Source: Thermoleophilia bacterium
Lineage (GTDB): Bacteria > Actinomycetota > Thermoleophilia > Gaiellales > SKUG01
DNA: 64,000 nucleotides
Reading direction: 5' to 3'
NCBI GenBank assembly: GCA_025964555.1
Contig: JAOPYQ010000015.1
Coordinates: 149,296 to 213,295 of the forward strand
The first letter of the stretch is position 1. Each line of letters begins with the position of its first letter. Below, piece after piece: positions 33,416-42,435 of this stretch. The position numbers and the translations under genes were made by a program. The notes below the pieces were generated by a model, which worked only from the letters and a program-made list of their open reading frames with translations, was not told the origin of the DNA and ran no database searches.

Positions 33416-33889
33416 TCACATGCCCGGCTTGTAGACCATTACGTACAGGAACGCGATGATGATGAGGTTGAGCAGATTGCCGACGATCGGCCCGAGCTTG
33501 CCGCTCGACAGGCGGATGAGCGCCTCGTCGGTCTCGCGGCCGGCGGCGACGGCTTCGGTGGCGGAGCGGTGGACCCTCTTGGAGTGACGTCCGAGCACGC
33601 CGGCGCCGAGCACGACCGCGGCGACCCACAGCACGTAGGCGGCAGTGACCCAGCCCATGTCGTACGAGAACCCGCGGTCGTCGACCATCAGCGTGCCGCT
33701 GATGAGCAGGACGAGCGCGCCGGGGAGCGTGGCGATGAACTCGATGCGGTGGTTGACGCCGCTCCACAGCGCGATGTCAGACGACCGCTTCGAGGTGCCC
33801 GCCATGATCCCGGAGTAGTTGGCGACGCCAACGCCTGCAGCGAGCATCGCCAAGCCGAACATGTGGGCGAAGAAGAGGAAGTTGGTCAT
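33416..33889 (-). CDS. DUF2269-like membrane protein
   Basis: 157 residues from ATG 33889 (an upstream start at 33934 gives an unlikely basic extension). Four membrane helices at about 4-26, 47-66, 74-96 and 131-152. The first helix carries FFAHMFGLAMLAAGVGVANY, with a His as in the paralogue at 15489-15944, and the loop RSSDIALWSGVNHRIEFIAT. Family function is unknown. It is in the same direction as the cupin gene upstream (70 bases), with which it may form a unit. Confidence 0.78.
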   Translation of the reverse strand: MTNFLFFAHMFGLAMLAAGVGVANYSGIMAGTSKRSSDIALWSGVNHRIEFIATLPGALVLLISGTLMVDDRGFSYDMGWVTAAYVLWVAAVVLGAGVLGRHSKRVHRSATEAVAAGRETDEALIRLSSGKLGPIVGNLLNLIIIAFLYVMVYKPGM

Positions 33890-33958
33890 GGGGCTCCAGC
33901 GATCGTGGTTCGGTCGTCGTACCGATCCAACCACATGGCGCCGAGGCGCTGCACTTCG

Positions 33959-34360
33959 TCAGTCGCTCCACCAGTCGCGCGCGCCCTCGACGTCGCCGCG
34001 CCGGTCGTCTCCCAGACTGGGTGCGCCGATCACGAGCAGCTCGAGACCATCAGGGCCCCCCTCGTAGCCGCGCCACGACCCGGGCGGCACGCGAACCGCG
34101 TCCCATTCGCTCACCTCGAGGATCTCGTCGTCGACCTTCACTCGGCCACTTCCGCGCACGACGACGTAGACCTCCTCCTGGGTCTTGTGCGTGTGCCCGT
34201 AGGGAAAGCGAACGCCGGGCGGGATGCGCTGATGGCACAGCCCGGACTGTTCGAGCTCGAGCGCGTCGGTCGCCAGGTGGAACTGGAGCCCGGGTGGGCC
34301 ATCGAAGTTGGAGCCGACGTCTTCGAGGTCGCGCTTGAGGTTCTTGTGCGTGAAGGCCAT
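33959..34360 (-). CDS. Cupin domain protein
   Basis: 133 residues from ATG 34360. A single cupin: motif 1 PYGHTHKTQEEVYVVVRGSG contains the HxH...E metal ligands and motif 2 follows (VSEWDAVRVPPGSWRGYEGG), with a Trp or Arg in place of the usual His of motif 2. Small cupins of this type bind Mn or Fe or a sugar and have diverse activities. The missing fourth ligand suggests either a non-catalytic metal site or a binding role. It is divergent from the collagen-like gene. Confidence 0.85.
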   Translation of the reverse strand: MAFTHKNLKRDLEDVGSNFDGPPGLQFHLATDALELEQSGLCHQRIPPGVRFPYGHTHKTQEEVYVVVRGSGRVKVDDEILEVSEWDAVRVPPGSWRGYEGGPDGLELLVIGAPSLGDDRRGDVEGARDWWSD

Positions 34361-34445
34361 GGCGCGACCCTACTCGCGACGAGCGAACACCCGGTAGGTT
34401 CGACCGACGTACAGTGTCGCGCCGCGGCACACCGAAAGGATCCCC

Positions 34446-35123
34446 ATGCGCACGTTCCGCCCTTCCGCAGCCATGGTCGTCGCGTGCATCGCCTTGTTCG
34501 TCTCACTTGCCGGCGTGAGCTGGGCTGCGGTCACCGTCTCCGGCGCGAACATCCGCAATGGCTCGGTCACCGGGATCGACGTGAAGAACGCGAGCCTCGG
34601 AGTCACCGACCTGTCGCTCGTGGCGCGCAAGGCGCTGCGCGGCGCTCGGGGAGCGGCCGGTGCGACGGGGGCGACCGGCGCGACCGGCGCGACGGGCCCT
34701 GCCGGAGGAGTCGGCCCGACCGGAGCAACCGGGATCGTGACGACGACGTCGATCGTCAAGCCGATCCTGACCCTCCCGGGATCATCGCCGCTCATCTTCA
34801 TCAGCGAGCCGGTGACGGTCACTGTCGCGGCAGGACAGCGACTGACCGGCGTGATCACCGGGTCGCTCGGCGTCACCGCCACTGCGACTCAGATCCGCTT
34901 CGGATTGTGCAGGCGCGCCACCGGCAGCTCGACCATGTCCTACATCGGGAACGACTACAGTGTCATCGACATCTCCACGGCGCGCACCACCGCGAGCGTC
35001 GCGGCTACCGACGCCGACGTGCCGGCCGGGACCTGGGAGATCGCGCCATGCGCCTTCAACCTCGGCGCGAACCCCGTCAACAAGAACTGGGACGCGATCG
35101 GCTACGTCATGGTCACCAACTAG
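34446..35123 (+). CDS. Secreted protein with collagen-like GATGATG region
   Basis: 225 residues from ATG 34446. The N-terminus MRTFRPSAAMVVACIALFVS is a membrane leader typical of Thermoleophilia surface proteins, cut or anchored near residue 25. It then has VSGANIRNGSVTGIDVKNAS, a degenerate repeat also found in the 58104 gene, and a Gly-x-x collagen-like tract (ARGAAGATGATGATGATGP) at about 67-90. The C-terminal 130 residues are beta-rich (FISEPVTVTVAAGQ, GLCRRATGSSTMSYIGN) with two Cys. It is probably exposed at the cell surface. Function unknown. Confidence 0.85.
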   Translation: MRTFRPSAAMVVACIALFVSLAGVSWAAVTVSGANIRNGSVTGIDVKNASLGVTDLSLVARKALRGARGAAGATGATGATGATGPAGGVGPTGATGIVTTTSIVKPILTLPGSSPLIFISEPVTVTVAAGQRLTGVITGSLGVTATATQIRFGLCRRATGSSTMSYIGNDYSVIDISTARTTASVAATDADVPAGTWEIAPCAFNLGANPVNKNWDAIGYVMVTN

Positions 35124-35141
35124 AGCGGCAACAGGCGACCG

Positions 35142-35651
35142 TTACAGCAGGGGCGTCGAGGGCGCGACGAACGCGAGGCCGACCAGCGAGCCGCGCGGAT
35201 CGATCGCCTGGAAGCGAACCTCATAGAGCTCGATGACCTGGCCCGCGGGGCACTTGGTGAACAGTGGCTCGGCAAGCAGGTGCTTGCGAGTGGCGTCGAC
35301 CTTGTTCGCCCTCCAGGCTCCCCTGAACTGGAAGTGGTGCACGTGCGACGGGTGGTCGGCATCCGTCACCTCCGAACCGCGATCCGCACAGGTGAGGTTG
35401 ACCGCGAGACGTGCCCGATACGTGGCGGGCACGGTGGGCGCCGTGAAGTCGCTCACCTGCGCGTCGACCGCCACGCTCGTGGTGTTGTCCTGAATGAGGA
35501 CCGATGCCACACGGCCGACGATCCGGTGGTTGCGAACGAGGCGATCCGATCCCTGGAAGCTCGCGGCAGACGCTGCCGAGACGGCGAGCAGCGACACCAG
35601 CGTGCAGGCCGTGATCGACATGAGGAATCGAGACGTCGTGGAGATGCGCAT
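35142..35651 (-). CDS. Secreted beta-rich hypothetical protein
   Basis: 169 residues from ATG 35651. A Sec signal is present: [20 protein letters not shown], cut after ASA about residue 30. The mature part is beta-rich with two Cys ([19 protein letters not shown]), which could bond. Conserved-looking features are [15 protein letters not shown], with a His cluster. No domain is recognised. It is convergent to the collagen-like gene with 18 bases between the stops. Confidence 0.8.
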   Translation of the reverse strand: MRISTTSRFLMSITACTLVSLLAVSAASAASFQGSDRLVRNHRIVGRVASVLIQDNTTSVAVDAQVSDFTAPTVPATYRARLAVNLTCADRGSEVTDADHPSHVHHFQFRGAWRANKVDATRKHLLAEPLFTKCPAGQVIELYEVRFQAIDPRGSLVGLAFVAPSTPLL

Positions 35652-35755
35652 CCGTGGACCCTACACCCCGCTGACCTACGCGCGAATCGGAGATCCACGC
35701 AGCGCTAGGGTAGTCACGATACGGCAGCGCGGTCGCATGCACCGGGAGCACAGAG

Positions 35756-36313
35756 ATGAGAGCACTTCGATACTCGATCAACGTCACCCTCGACGGCTGC
35801 TGCCACCACGAAGCAGGGCTTCCCCCGGACGACGAGTCGATGGAGTACTGGACCGCGCAGCTGGAGCGAGCCGACGCCCTGCTGTTCGGGCGGGTGACCT
35901 ACGAGATGATGGAATCGGCCTGGCGGAAGCCGACCTCGGGCGACTGGCCGGACTGGATGGATGCGCGGCAGATCCCGTTCGCCGAGACCATCGATCAGGC
36001 GAAGAAGTACGTCGTGTCGAGCACGCTGGGCGCGGTCGACTGGAATGCCGAGCTGGTGCGCAGCAACGTGGCTCGAGCGGTTCAGCAGCTCAAGGAGGAG
36101 TCAGGCGAGGGTCTTTGGGTCGGAGGCGTGACGCTCCCCCTGGCGTTGGCAGATCTGGGATTGATCGACGAGTACGAGTTCGTCGTGCAACCGGTCCTTG
36201 CCGGACACGGGCCGACGCTGCTCGCTGGTCTGCGCGAGCGCATCCAGCTCGAGCTGGTGGACCGCAAGGAGTTCCGCTCAGGGGCGGTCGCCATGCGATA
36301 CCGGCCGGCGTGA
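35756..36313 (+). CDS. Dihydrofolate reductase / RibD C-terminal-like protein
   Basis: 185 residues from ATG 35756. Family pattern is clear: [17 protein letters not shown] at the start, [58 protein letters not shown]. The GRVTYEMM segment resembles the NADPH-contacting part of the RibD/DHFR fold. Function is unassigned; many such proteins are annotated as pyrimidine reductases without biochemical evidence. The epoxide-hydrolase-like gene begins 44 bases further on the same strand. Confidence 0.88.
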   Translation: MRALRYSINVTLDGCCHHEAGLPPDDESMEYWTAQLERADALLFGRVTYEMMESAWRKPTSGDWPDWMDARQIPFAETIDQAKKYVVSSTLGAVDWNAELVRSNVARAVQQLKEESGEGLWVGGVTLPLALADLGLIDEYEFVVQPVLAGHGPTLLAGLRERIQLELVDRKEFRSGAVAMRYRPA

Positions 36314-36357
36314 GGCGCCCGGCGTATCCCCCGGGCTCGCGGGTATCGCCGTTTACG

Positions 36358-37266
36358 ATGCCGACGACGACACCTGCAGGTACCGAGGAGGGACGCGAGC
36401 TGCCGCCCGTACGCGGCGTGCGACATCGCTTCGTCGAAGCCAACGGGATCACCCTCCATGTCGCCGAGGCCGGTCCCCCCGACGGCGACGACGTACTCGT
36501 CATGCTCCACGGCTGGCCCCAGCACTGGTACTGCTTTCGCGAGCTCATCCCCAGGCTCGCACCCGACGTGCGGGTGGTCTGCCCGGACATGCGCGGGTTC
36601 GGCTGGAGCGACGCCCCGCGCCGGGGATATGACAAGGAGACCCTCGCGGATGACGTGGTCGGCGTGCTCGATGCGCTCGACGTGGAATCGGCGCACCTGC
36701 TCGGGCACGACTGGGGAGGCATTGTTGCGTGGCTCGTCGCAGCCGCCCACCCAGAACGCGTTCGCACCCTCGCTGCGCTCAACACCGGGCACCTGTGGCC
36801 TGCGGGCGGCGGCTTCCGGAACGCCTGGCGCATCCTCCCCTACCAGTCGATGATCTCGATGCCGGTCACCGGCGCGGCCTTCGTGCGCCGCGCGATGGTG
36901 CCCATCGTCGCCGCAGCCATGAGACGCTCGGGAACATGGACGGAGGTCGCGTCGCGATCCTTCGTGGAGCAGTTCGACGACCCCGCGCGCGTCGCGGCAA
37001 GTGTCGCGTTGTACCGCACGTTCCTCACCCGCGAGGCACCCCGCTGGAGCACGGGCCGGTACCGCGACCTGCGCGTGCTCGCTCCCACCCTCGTGGTGCA
37101 CGGGACGAGCGATCCCGTGCTGCGCCCCGCGATGCTCGACGGGCTCGAAGCGCACGTACCGAACCTGCACATCGAGCTCGTCGACGGCGTGAACCACTTC
37201 ATCGCCGAGGAGGCACCGGAGACGGTGGCCCGCCTCGTCGCCGCACACCTCGCAGCCAACCCGTAG
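36358..37266 (+). CDS. Alpha/beta hydrolase, epoxide hydrolase-like
   Basis: 302 residues from ATG 36358. The oxyanion-hole motif is [12 protein letters not shown] (51-62) and the nucleophile is Asp118 in LLGHDWGG. An aspartate nucleophile, as opposed to serine, marks epoxide hydrolases and haloalkane dehalogenases. The catalytic His is in [12 protein letters not shown] near the end. A cap domain occupies about 140-230 ([21 protein letters not shown]). Among HGxP enzymes, epoxide hydrolase is favoured, because the two Tyr of the lid cannot be confirmed here but the HGWP...GHDWGG combination is typical. It hydrolyses an epoxide to a diol. Confidence 0.88.
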   Translation: MPTTTPAGTEEGRELPPVRGVRHRFVEANGITLHVAEAGPPDGDDVLVMLHGWPQHWYCFRELIPRLAPDVRVVCPDMRGFGWSDAPRRGYDKETLADDVVGVLDALDVESAHLLGHDWGGIVAWLVAAAHPERVRTLAALNTGHLWPAGGGFRNAWRILPYQSMISMPVTGAAFVRRAMVPIVAAAMRRSGTWTEVASRSFVEQFDDPARVAASVALYRTFLTREAPRWSTGRYRDLRVLAPTLVVHGTSDPVLRPAMLDGLEAHVPNLHIELVDGVNHFIAEEAPETVARLVAAHLAANP

Positions 37267-37286
37267 CGCCACGCCTCTGGAACGAG

Positions 37287-37314
37287 AAAACCCCCGCCGG
37301 AGGCGAGGATTTTC
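37287..37314. terminator. Bidirectional intrinsic terminator
   Basis: CCCCGCC-GGA-GGCGAGG (37292-37308) with AAAA before (37287-37290) and ATTTT after (37309-37313). It can end the hydrolase gene on the plus strand and the tRNA-Ala on the minus strand. Confidence 0.75.
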
Positions 37315-37320
37315 ACCAGG

Positions 37321-37393
37321 TGGAGGTGGACGGGATCGAACCGACGACCTCATGCTTGCAAAGCACGCGCTCTCCCAACTGAGCTACACCCCC
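37321..37393 (-). tRNA. tRNA-Ala (anticodon TGC)
   Basis: 73 bases on the minus strand: acceptor 5' GGGGGTG (pairs with CACCTCC, one G-T), D-arm AGCTCAGTTGGGAGAGC, anticodon loop TTTGCAA within CTTTGCAAG giving UGC (alanine), T-arm with GGTTCGATCC. The discriminator is A. CCA is not encoded. The terminator at 37287-37314 follows on the minus strand. Confidence 0.97.
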
Positions 37394-37441
37394 TGATACG
37401 CCGTATCGTACATGAGGTCGCGGATTCGCGGAAGAACCCCG

Positions 37442-38983
37442 TCAGCCCGAGGACGCGGCACGAGCGTGCTCGGGCTGCGGAGCGGCATCCTGGTCGACCG
37501 AGGCGAGCGGCAGGCTCACGCGAAAGCTGGAGCCGCCGGACGACCCGCGCTCGTACCAGGCTTCGCCCTCGTGAGCGCGCGCCAGGGTCCGCACGATCGA
37601 CAGCCCAAGGCCCGTGCCGGGCACCTGCGCGTCGCGTGCTTCCTGCGATCGCGTGAACGCATCGAATAGGCGCGGCACGACCTCCTCGGGAACGCCGGCG
37701 CCATCGTCGGTGACGCTGACGATCGCATTCGCCCCCGATCGACACACCTCCACACCGATCCGCCCGGCACCGTACTTGGTCGCGTTGTCCACGTAGTTGA
37801 GGACGATCTGGCGCAGGTGCTCCGGGTCCACGCACGCGAAGAGCTCGTCGTCACCAGCGACCTCGATGTCGTCGCGATCCTGCTCGTGGAGGATCCGCTC
37901 GACGACGGCGCGCACCGGCACGCTCATCGCGTTCGCGGAGGCATCGTCGACGTGGTGCCTGGTGAGGCTCAGCAGGTCGTCGACGAGCCGCGTCAGTCGC
38001 GCCGCCTGACGATCGATGATCTCGAGGAATTCGCGGCGCTGGTCCTCGCTCACGTCGCGGTGCAGGAGCGTGTCGGTGAAGCCGGCGATCGCAGTGAGCG
38101 GCGTGCGCAGCTCATGGTTGGCGATGGCGAGGAACTCGTCCTTGGCGCGGTCCGCCTCGGCGAGTCGCTCGTTGGCCCGCGCCAGTTCGACGGCGTGCCG
38201 TTCGCGCGCCTGCGCACGCTTCTGGTCGGTGACGTCGCGCAGGATCTTGGATGCACCGATGATCTCGCCATCGGCACCGCGCAGCGGTGAGACGGTGAGC
38301 GCCACCTCGATCACCCGCCCGTCCCTGGTGCGTCGTCGCGTCTCGTAGTGGTCGACCTTGAGCCCCGAGAGGATCTCGCCCAGGATGTCGCGCTCGCGAC
38401 CGATCAGGTCCTCCGGGAAGATGAGCGACACGTGCTGGCCGACCGCCTCGGCCGCCGTGTAGCCGAAGATGCGTTCGGCCGCCCGGTTCCAGCTGGTGAT
38501 GCGACCTTCACGGTCCTTGGAGATGATCGCGTCGTCGGAGTCGCCGATGATCGCGGCCAGCTGTTCCTGCGCTGCGCGCGCCCGACGCAGGTCGGTCACG
38601 TCGCGCACGATCTTGGACGCGCCCAGGATCGTCCCGTCGGCGCCGCGGAGCGCCGAGACCGTCACGGCGACCTCGATCACGTCACCGGACTGCGTCATCC
38701 GCTCGGTCTCGTAGTGCTCGACCCGCTTACCAGCGAGGATCCGATCGAAGGCGTCGGTGTCCTCGCCGCGCCGATGCTCGGGCACGAGCATGCTCACATG
38801 GCGACCGATCGCCTCTTCCTCGGTGTAGCCGAACAGGCGCTCGGCTGCCGGGTTCCAGCTGATGATCGCTCCGGTCCGGTCCTTCGCGATGATCGCGTCC
38901 TCTGAGCCCTCGACGATGCCGGCAAGCAGCGACACCGCAGCGGTGATACGACGCAGGTCGATATGCAGGTCGTGCGATTCCAC
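37442..38983 (-). CDS. PAS-domain sensor histidine kinase
   Basis: 513 residues from GTG 38983, with AGGGGGAG 9 bases upstream; the frame continues upstream but is antisense to another gene. Two similar PAS/PAC repeats occupy about 18-132 and 141-255 (SWNPAAERLFGYTEEEAIG, SWNRAAERIFGYTAAEAVG). Then a coiled linker, HisKA with H290 (FLAIANHELRTPL), and an HATPase (YVDNATKYG, VTDDGAGVPEEVV, GTGLGLSIVRTL). No membrane segment, so it is cytoplasmic and may sense redox, light or a ligand through the PAS domains. The tandem PAS copies likely arose by duplication. No cognate regulator is adjacent; it lies between a tRNA and the PaaG-like gene. Confidence 0.93.
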   Translation of the reverse strand: MESHDLHIDLRRITAAVSLLAGIVEGSEDAIIAKDRTGAIISWNPAAERLFGYTEEEAIGRHVSMLVPEHRRGEDTDAFDRILAGKRVEHYETERMTQSGDVIEVAVTVSALRGADGTILGASKIVRDVTDLRRARAAQEQLAAIIGDSDDAIISKDREGRITSWNRAAERIFGYTAAEAVGQHVSLIFPEDLIGRERDILGEILSGLKVDHYETRRRTRDGRVIEVALTVSPLRGADGEIIGASKILRDVTDQKRAQARERHAVELARANERLAEADRAKDEFLAIANHELRTPLTAIAGFTDTLLHRDVSEDQRREFLEIIDRQAARLTRLVDDLLSLTRHHVDDASANAMSVPVRAVVERILHEQDRDDIEVAGDDELFACVDPEHLRQIVLNYVDNATKYGAGRIGVEVCRSGANAIVSVTDDGAGVPEEVVPRLFDAFTRSQEARDAQVPGTGLGLSIVRTLARAHEGEAWYERGSSGGSSFRVSLPLASVDQDAAPQPEHARAASSG

Positions 38984-39110
38984 GCAGCAATGCTCCCCCT
39001 GTGCATCACGTATCAGCCTTGATCCGATGCGGATCCGTCGCAAACCTGTTCGGTCGTTCGAAGCTGGTTCTACCCGAGGCCGGGTAGGCCCCACCGAACA
39101 GGAGGACGAA

Positions 39111-39908
39111 ATGCAGGATGGCATCCATGTCAAGCTCGACGGCCAGGTCGCGATCGTCACGCTCGCATCGGCAGACGGCAAGAACGCGCTCGATCGGGCG
39201 ATGCTCGATCGCATCGGCCCCGCGATGCGCGAGGCCGACGGGCTGGAGGGCGCGAACGTCATCCTTGTGCGTTCGGCCGGCCCGCACTTCTCCGTCGGTG
39301 GCGACGTTCGCATGTTCGCCACCGAAGGCGAGCGCTCGGGCGACGTGCTCGAGGAGATCGGACCTTCGGTGAACCTCGCCGCGCTCACGCTCCACGAGAG
39401 CGACAAGATCACGGTCTGCGCAGTGCGGGGCGCGGTCGGTGGCGGCGCGATCGGGTTCATGGGTGCGTGTGACGTCGTGTTCGCGTCGACGACCGCGACG
39501 TTCTCGCTCGGCTACTCGATGATCGCGACCTCGCCCGATGCGGGCGCGAGCTGGTTCCTCGTGCGCGACATCGGGTATCGACGCGCGCTCGAGCTGTACC
39601 TGACGTCCGAGCGCTTCGACGCGGCGCGCGCCGGCGAGCTGGGCATCGTCACTCGCGTCGTGGACGACGCGTCGCTGGACGCCGACGCGCTCGAGTTCGC
39701 GCGGATGGTCGCGCGCGGTCCGCAGCAGGCGCTGCGCAGCGGCAAGCGGCTGTTGCGGCAGGCATCGCGGGAGCAGCTCGCGGCGCAGCTCGACGACGAG
39801 ATCGCCACGTTCGCGAGCAACGCCCGACATTCGGACTTTGCAGAAGGCATCGCAGCGTTCCTGGAACGTCGACAGCCCTCGTTCGACGGAACGCCCGAGA
39901 CGTCGTGA
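39111..39908 (+). CDS. PaaG-like enoyl-CoA hydratase/isomerase
   Basis: 265 residues from ATG 39111 with AGGAGG 8 bases upstream. Crotonase fold: oxyanion-hole segments HFSVGGDVRMF and AVGGGAIGFMGACD. The usual hydratase Glu in the second loop is absent; instead ATSPDAGASWFL carries the Asp found in PaaG-type 1,2-epoxyphenylacetyl-CoA isomerases and related delta-isomerases. The likely reaction is isomerisation of an enoyl or ring-epoxide CoA ester, not simple hydration. No other Paa gene is in the window except a distant PaaI-like thioesterase, so the pathway is open. Confidence 0.87.
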   Translation: MQDGIHVKLDGQVAIVTLASADGKNALDRAMLDRIGPAMREADGLEGANVILVRSAGPHFSVGGDVRMFATEGERSGDVLEEIGPSVNLAALTLHESDKITVCAVRGAVGGGAIGFMGACDVVFASTTATFSLGYSMIATSPDAGASWFLVRDIGYRRALELYLTSERFDAARAGELGIVTRVVDDASLDADALEFARMVARGPQQALRSGKRLLRQASREQLAAQLDDEIATFASNARHSDFAEGIAAFLERRQPSFDGTPETS

Positions 39909-39975
39909 CGATTCCGTCCGCTTACGCGCGCGCGAGCGTGAACCCTCCCGACCCGACGGGCATACTGGGGACACA

Positions 39976-40677
39976 ATGATTCTCTATCTCGTGATGGTCA
40001 TCCCCTTCGTCATCCTCGGCTTCGTCGCACAGCGACGCGTCACCGGGACCTTCGAACAGTGGTCGCAGGTGCGCGGCTCGACCGGTCGCACCGGCGCCGA
40101 GATCGCGCGTGCGATCCTCGATCGCAACGGCCTGCAGAACGTCGAGGTCCTCGCGACGCCCGGCGCGCTGAGCGACCACTACGACCCGCGCAAGCGCACG
40201 ATCAACCTGAGCGAGCCCGTGTTCGGCTCCAACTCGGTGGCGGCGGTGTCGGTCGCCGCGCACGAGGTCGGGCACGCGATCCAGCACCAGAAGGCATACG
40301 CGCCACTCGCGATTCGCAGCGCGCTGTTCCCGGTCGCGTCGTTCGGGTCGGCGTCGTTCATGCCACTGTTCCTCGCCGGCATGGTGCTCATGTTCCTAGG
40401 CCAGACCTCGATCGGGACGTACGCGTTCCTCGCCGCGATCGTGCTGTTCGCATTCGGCGTGCTGTTCCAGCTCGTGACGCTGCCGGTCGAGTTCGATGCA
40501 TCGCGTCGCGCCAAGGGCCAGCTGCAGGAGCTGACGCTGCTGCCCGCAGGCGGCCAGGAAGCCGTCGGCGCGCAGAAGGTGCTGAGTGCTGCCGCGCTGA
40601 CGTACGTCGCCGCAGCGCTCGCCGCAGTCGCACAGCTCGCGTACTTCGCGTTCTCGTTCCTGGGTGCCAACGAGTAG
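39976..40677 (+). CDS. Membrane zinc metallopeptidase (YugP family)
   Basis: 233 residues from ATG 39976. An N-terminal membrane helix (MILYLVMVIPFVILGFVAQ) is followed by a domain with the zinc site VAAHEVGHAIQHQKAYAP, where HEVGH holds two ligands, and VEFDASRRAK gives a likely Glu-type third ligand. Two or three further membrane helices (about 116-136, 144-170, 205-228). This matches the YugP/neutral zinc metallopeptidase family found in many bacteria, a presumed intramembrane or membrane-associated protease. Substrates unknown. Confidence 0.9.
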   Translation: MILYLVMVIPFVILGFVAQRRVTGTFEQWSQVRGSTGRTGAEIARAILDRNGLQNVEVLATPGALSDHYDPRKRTINLSEPVFGSNSVAAVSVAAHEVGHAIQHQKAYAPLAIRSALFPVASFGSASFMPLFLAGMVLMFLGQTSIGTYAFLAAIVLFAFGVLFQLVTLPVEFDASRRAKGQLQELTLLPAGGQEAVGAQKVLSAAALTYVAAALAAVAQLAYFAFSFLGANE

Positions 40678-40719
40678 CCATTGAGTACGCCGCGCCTCGA
40701 GCGCGAGCGGACCAAAACG

Positions 40720-40754
40720 ACGAGGGGCCCGGACATCGCGTCCGGGCCCCTCGT
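40720..40754. terminator. Perfect 15-bp hairpin
   Basis: ACGAGGGGCCCGGAC (40720-40734), loop ATCGC, GTCCGGGCCCCTCGT (40740-40754). It lies between the convergent YugP gene and the minus-strand gene at 40781-41560 and probably ends both. Confidence 0.8.
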
Positions 40755-40780
40755 TCGTCAAGCGATCGTCGCTGGGGAGA

Positions 40781-41560
40781 TCAATCCCAGTTGAAGTCGC
40801 GCGGACCGTCGGTGAACCACCCGTCGGCCTCGGACTTCTCGGCCTTCTTGCCTCGGCCCAGGCCGAAGAAGCGCGGCTTGGGCTTGCGCGAGCCGCGTGA
40901 CGGCTCGATCGGCTCGTCGAAGCCGGAGGTCGCGAGCGGCTCGTCGGCGTCGATCACGAGCACGGGCTGCTCGCCGGTCGGCGCGTCGAAGGCGAGGGCG
41001 TCGTGGTCGGCGGTGCCGGCTGCGACGGTCTGGGCAGGCGCGTTGAACGCGTGCGTCTCCATCGGCAGCTGGGCGTCGCCGACGGGCTCGTCGGTGGCGA
41101 CGGCCTCGTCACGCGGGCCAACGCCGCCCGGGAAGCGCAGCACGTCGGCGCTCGTGGGCTCGACGCTCACGGCCGGCATCTCGATGGAATCCTCACCGTC
41201 GATGTCCTCGACGAGCGAGAGCATCGGGATCATGCCGTTGAGCGGCTCGAAGGGGCGGTCGGCGAAGGCAGGCTCCAGCGCGATCGCGGCTTCCATCGCC
41301 TGCTCGGGCGACGGACCGACGAGCATCTGCGTGGCGTCGGCTGACGGCAGCTCGTGCTCGGAGCCGGGCGCGTCGACGTCATCGGCGATCACCACGGTCG
41401 AGCCGTCGGCCGCGCGGTTGGGTCCGCCCGGGTAACGATCCAGCGGATCACCGACGTCGTAGCGCGCCAGCGGCATGGCAGTCTCGAGGCTCACGTTCGC
41501 CTTCTTCAGAGCGAGATGCTCCTCGATTGCCTCGGTGAATGCCGATCGGGCGGTGCTCAT
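40781..41560 (-). CDS. Acidic, disordered protein with basic C-terminus, unrecognised
   Basis: 259 residues from ATG 41560. The first 25 residues are helical (MSTARSAFTEAIEEHLALKK). The middle (30-210) is acidic, Pro/Ala-rich and mostly without predicted structure (DDVDAPGSEHELPSADATQM). Residues 222-245 are strongly basic with RKPKPRFFGLGRGKKAEK, then DGWFTDGPRDFNW closes the protein. No domain or signal peptide is visible. It could be a regulatory adaptor or a secreted protein without a Sec signal. The frame is supported by the sensible composition and the tight terminator downstream. Confidence 0.7.
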   Translation of the reverse strand: MSTARSAFTEAIEEHLALKKANVSLETAMPLARYDVGDPLDRYPGGPNRAADGSTVVIADDVDAPGSEHELPSADATQMLVGPSPEQAMEAAIALEPAFADRPFEPLNGMIPMLSLVEDIDGEDSIEMPAVSVEPTSADVLRFPGGVGPRDEAVATDEPVGDAQLPMETHAFNAPAQTVAAGTADHDALAFDAPTGEQPVLVIDADEPLATSGFDEPIEPSRGSRKPKPRFFGLGRGKKAEKSEADGWFTDGPRDFNWD

Positions 41561-41714
41561 GAAATTCGTGCTCCCTGTTTCTTTCCGGGGGTGTCTCGCC
41601 GCGATGGTAGCAGCGGTCAGATCCGGTTCGGCGAGGTTCAGGGAGCGGTGCGCCACTCGCGGCCACGGGTGCGGCCTACCTCGGACGCGGCGGGACCGGG
41701 GCGCGAAGCGGCGT

Positions 41715-42323
41715 CTACGCGCCGGTTCCCATCGAGGCGTCCTCGGTGAACAGCTCGGGGCCCTGGTCGCGCCACTCCTCGATCATGTACTGCAGCGCAG
41801 CGGCGCTCGGCTTCTTGCAGTACACCTGCGCGGTCCACACGGAGTAGTACACGCCGTCCTTCGGATTCTTCTTCCGCGGCATCACGAGCAGGTGGTACGG
41901 GTTGATGCGTGCCTGGTCGAGGAGCTCGTCCTCTTCCTTCTGGGAGAGGCCCTTGTGCGTGATGACGATGTGGCCGTGCTCGAGGTTGTGGACGACGTTG
42001 CCGTCGGGCTGGGTCGTGTCGTACAGGCCCCATTCCTTGGCAACCGCGTTGTGGTCACCGCTGACGGGCGGGTTCTGCTCGTACGTGTAGGGCCCGTCGG
42101 TGTGGTTGCGGCCGGCGCTCTCGTACTCCTTCACGTCCGTGCAGCCGTCGCGCTTGCGCGTCTCGTCGTTCCACGGATCGTCGGAGACGGGGGTCTCCTC
42201 GCTGCTCGAGGCGGCCTTGGAGTTGTCGTCGCCTTCGTAGCGCTGACCGTACTCGCCACAGCCGGCGGCGACGAGCGTGGCGAACAGGAGGACGAGCATC
42301 AGCGGTGCGAAGCGGCGAATCAT
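41715..42323 (-). CDS. DUF3105 lipoprotein
   Basis: 202 residues from ATG 42323. A lipoprotein signal covers 1-22 with lipobox LVAAGC, so the mature protein is anchored outside by lipidated Cys22. The DUF3105 core is intact: NPPVSGDHN, VHNLEHGHIVITHKGL and NPYHLLVMPRKKNP. The His-rich motif HNLEHGH may bind metal. The family is common in Actinobacteria and Chloroflexi; its function is unknown. The CAP-domain gene lies 112 bases upstream on the same strand. Confidence 0.9.
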   Translation of the reverse strand: MIRRFAPLMLVLLFATLVAAGCGEYGQRYEGDDNSKAASSSEETPVSDDPWNDETRKRDGCTDVKEYESAGRNHTDGPYTYEQNPPVSGDHNAVAKEWGLYDTTQPDGNVVHNLEHGHIVITHKGLSQKEEDELLDQARINPYHLLVMPRKKNPKDGVYYSVWTAQVYCKKPSAAALQYMIEEWRDQGPELFTEDASMGTGA

Positions 42324-42435
42324 GCCGACAATCTACCAAAGGGCCTCCCCGGGTTCGCACGCGAGCGCGCCCGCTGGTGCGAGCGCGCTCGTGCGCGAGA
42401 GGTTCGGTTGTCGCGCGCCGGCTGGCGCGGGCGGC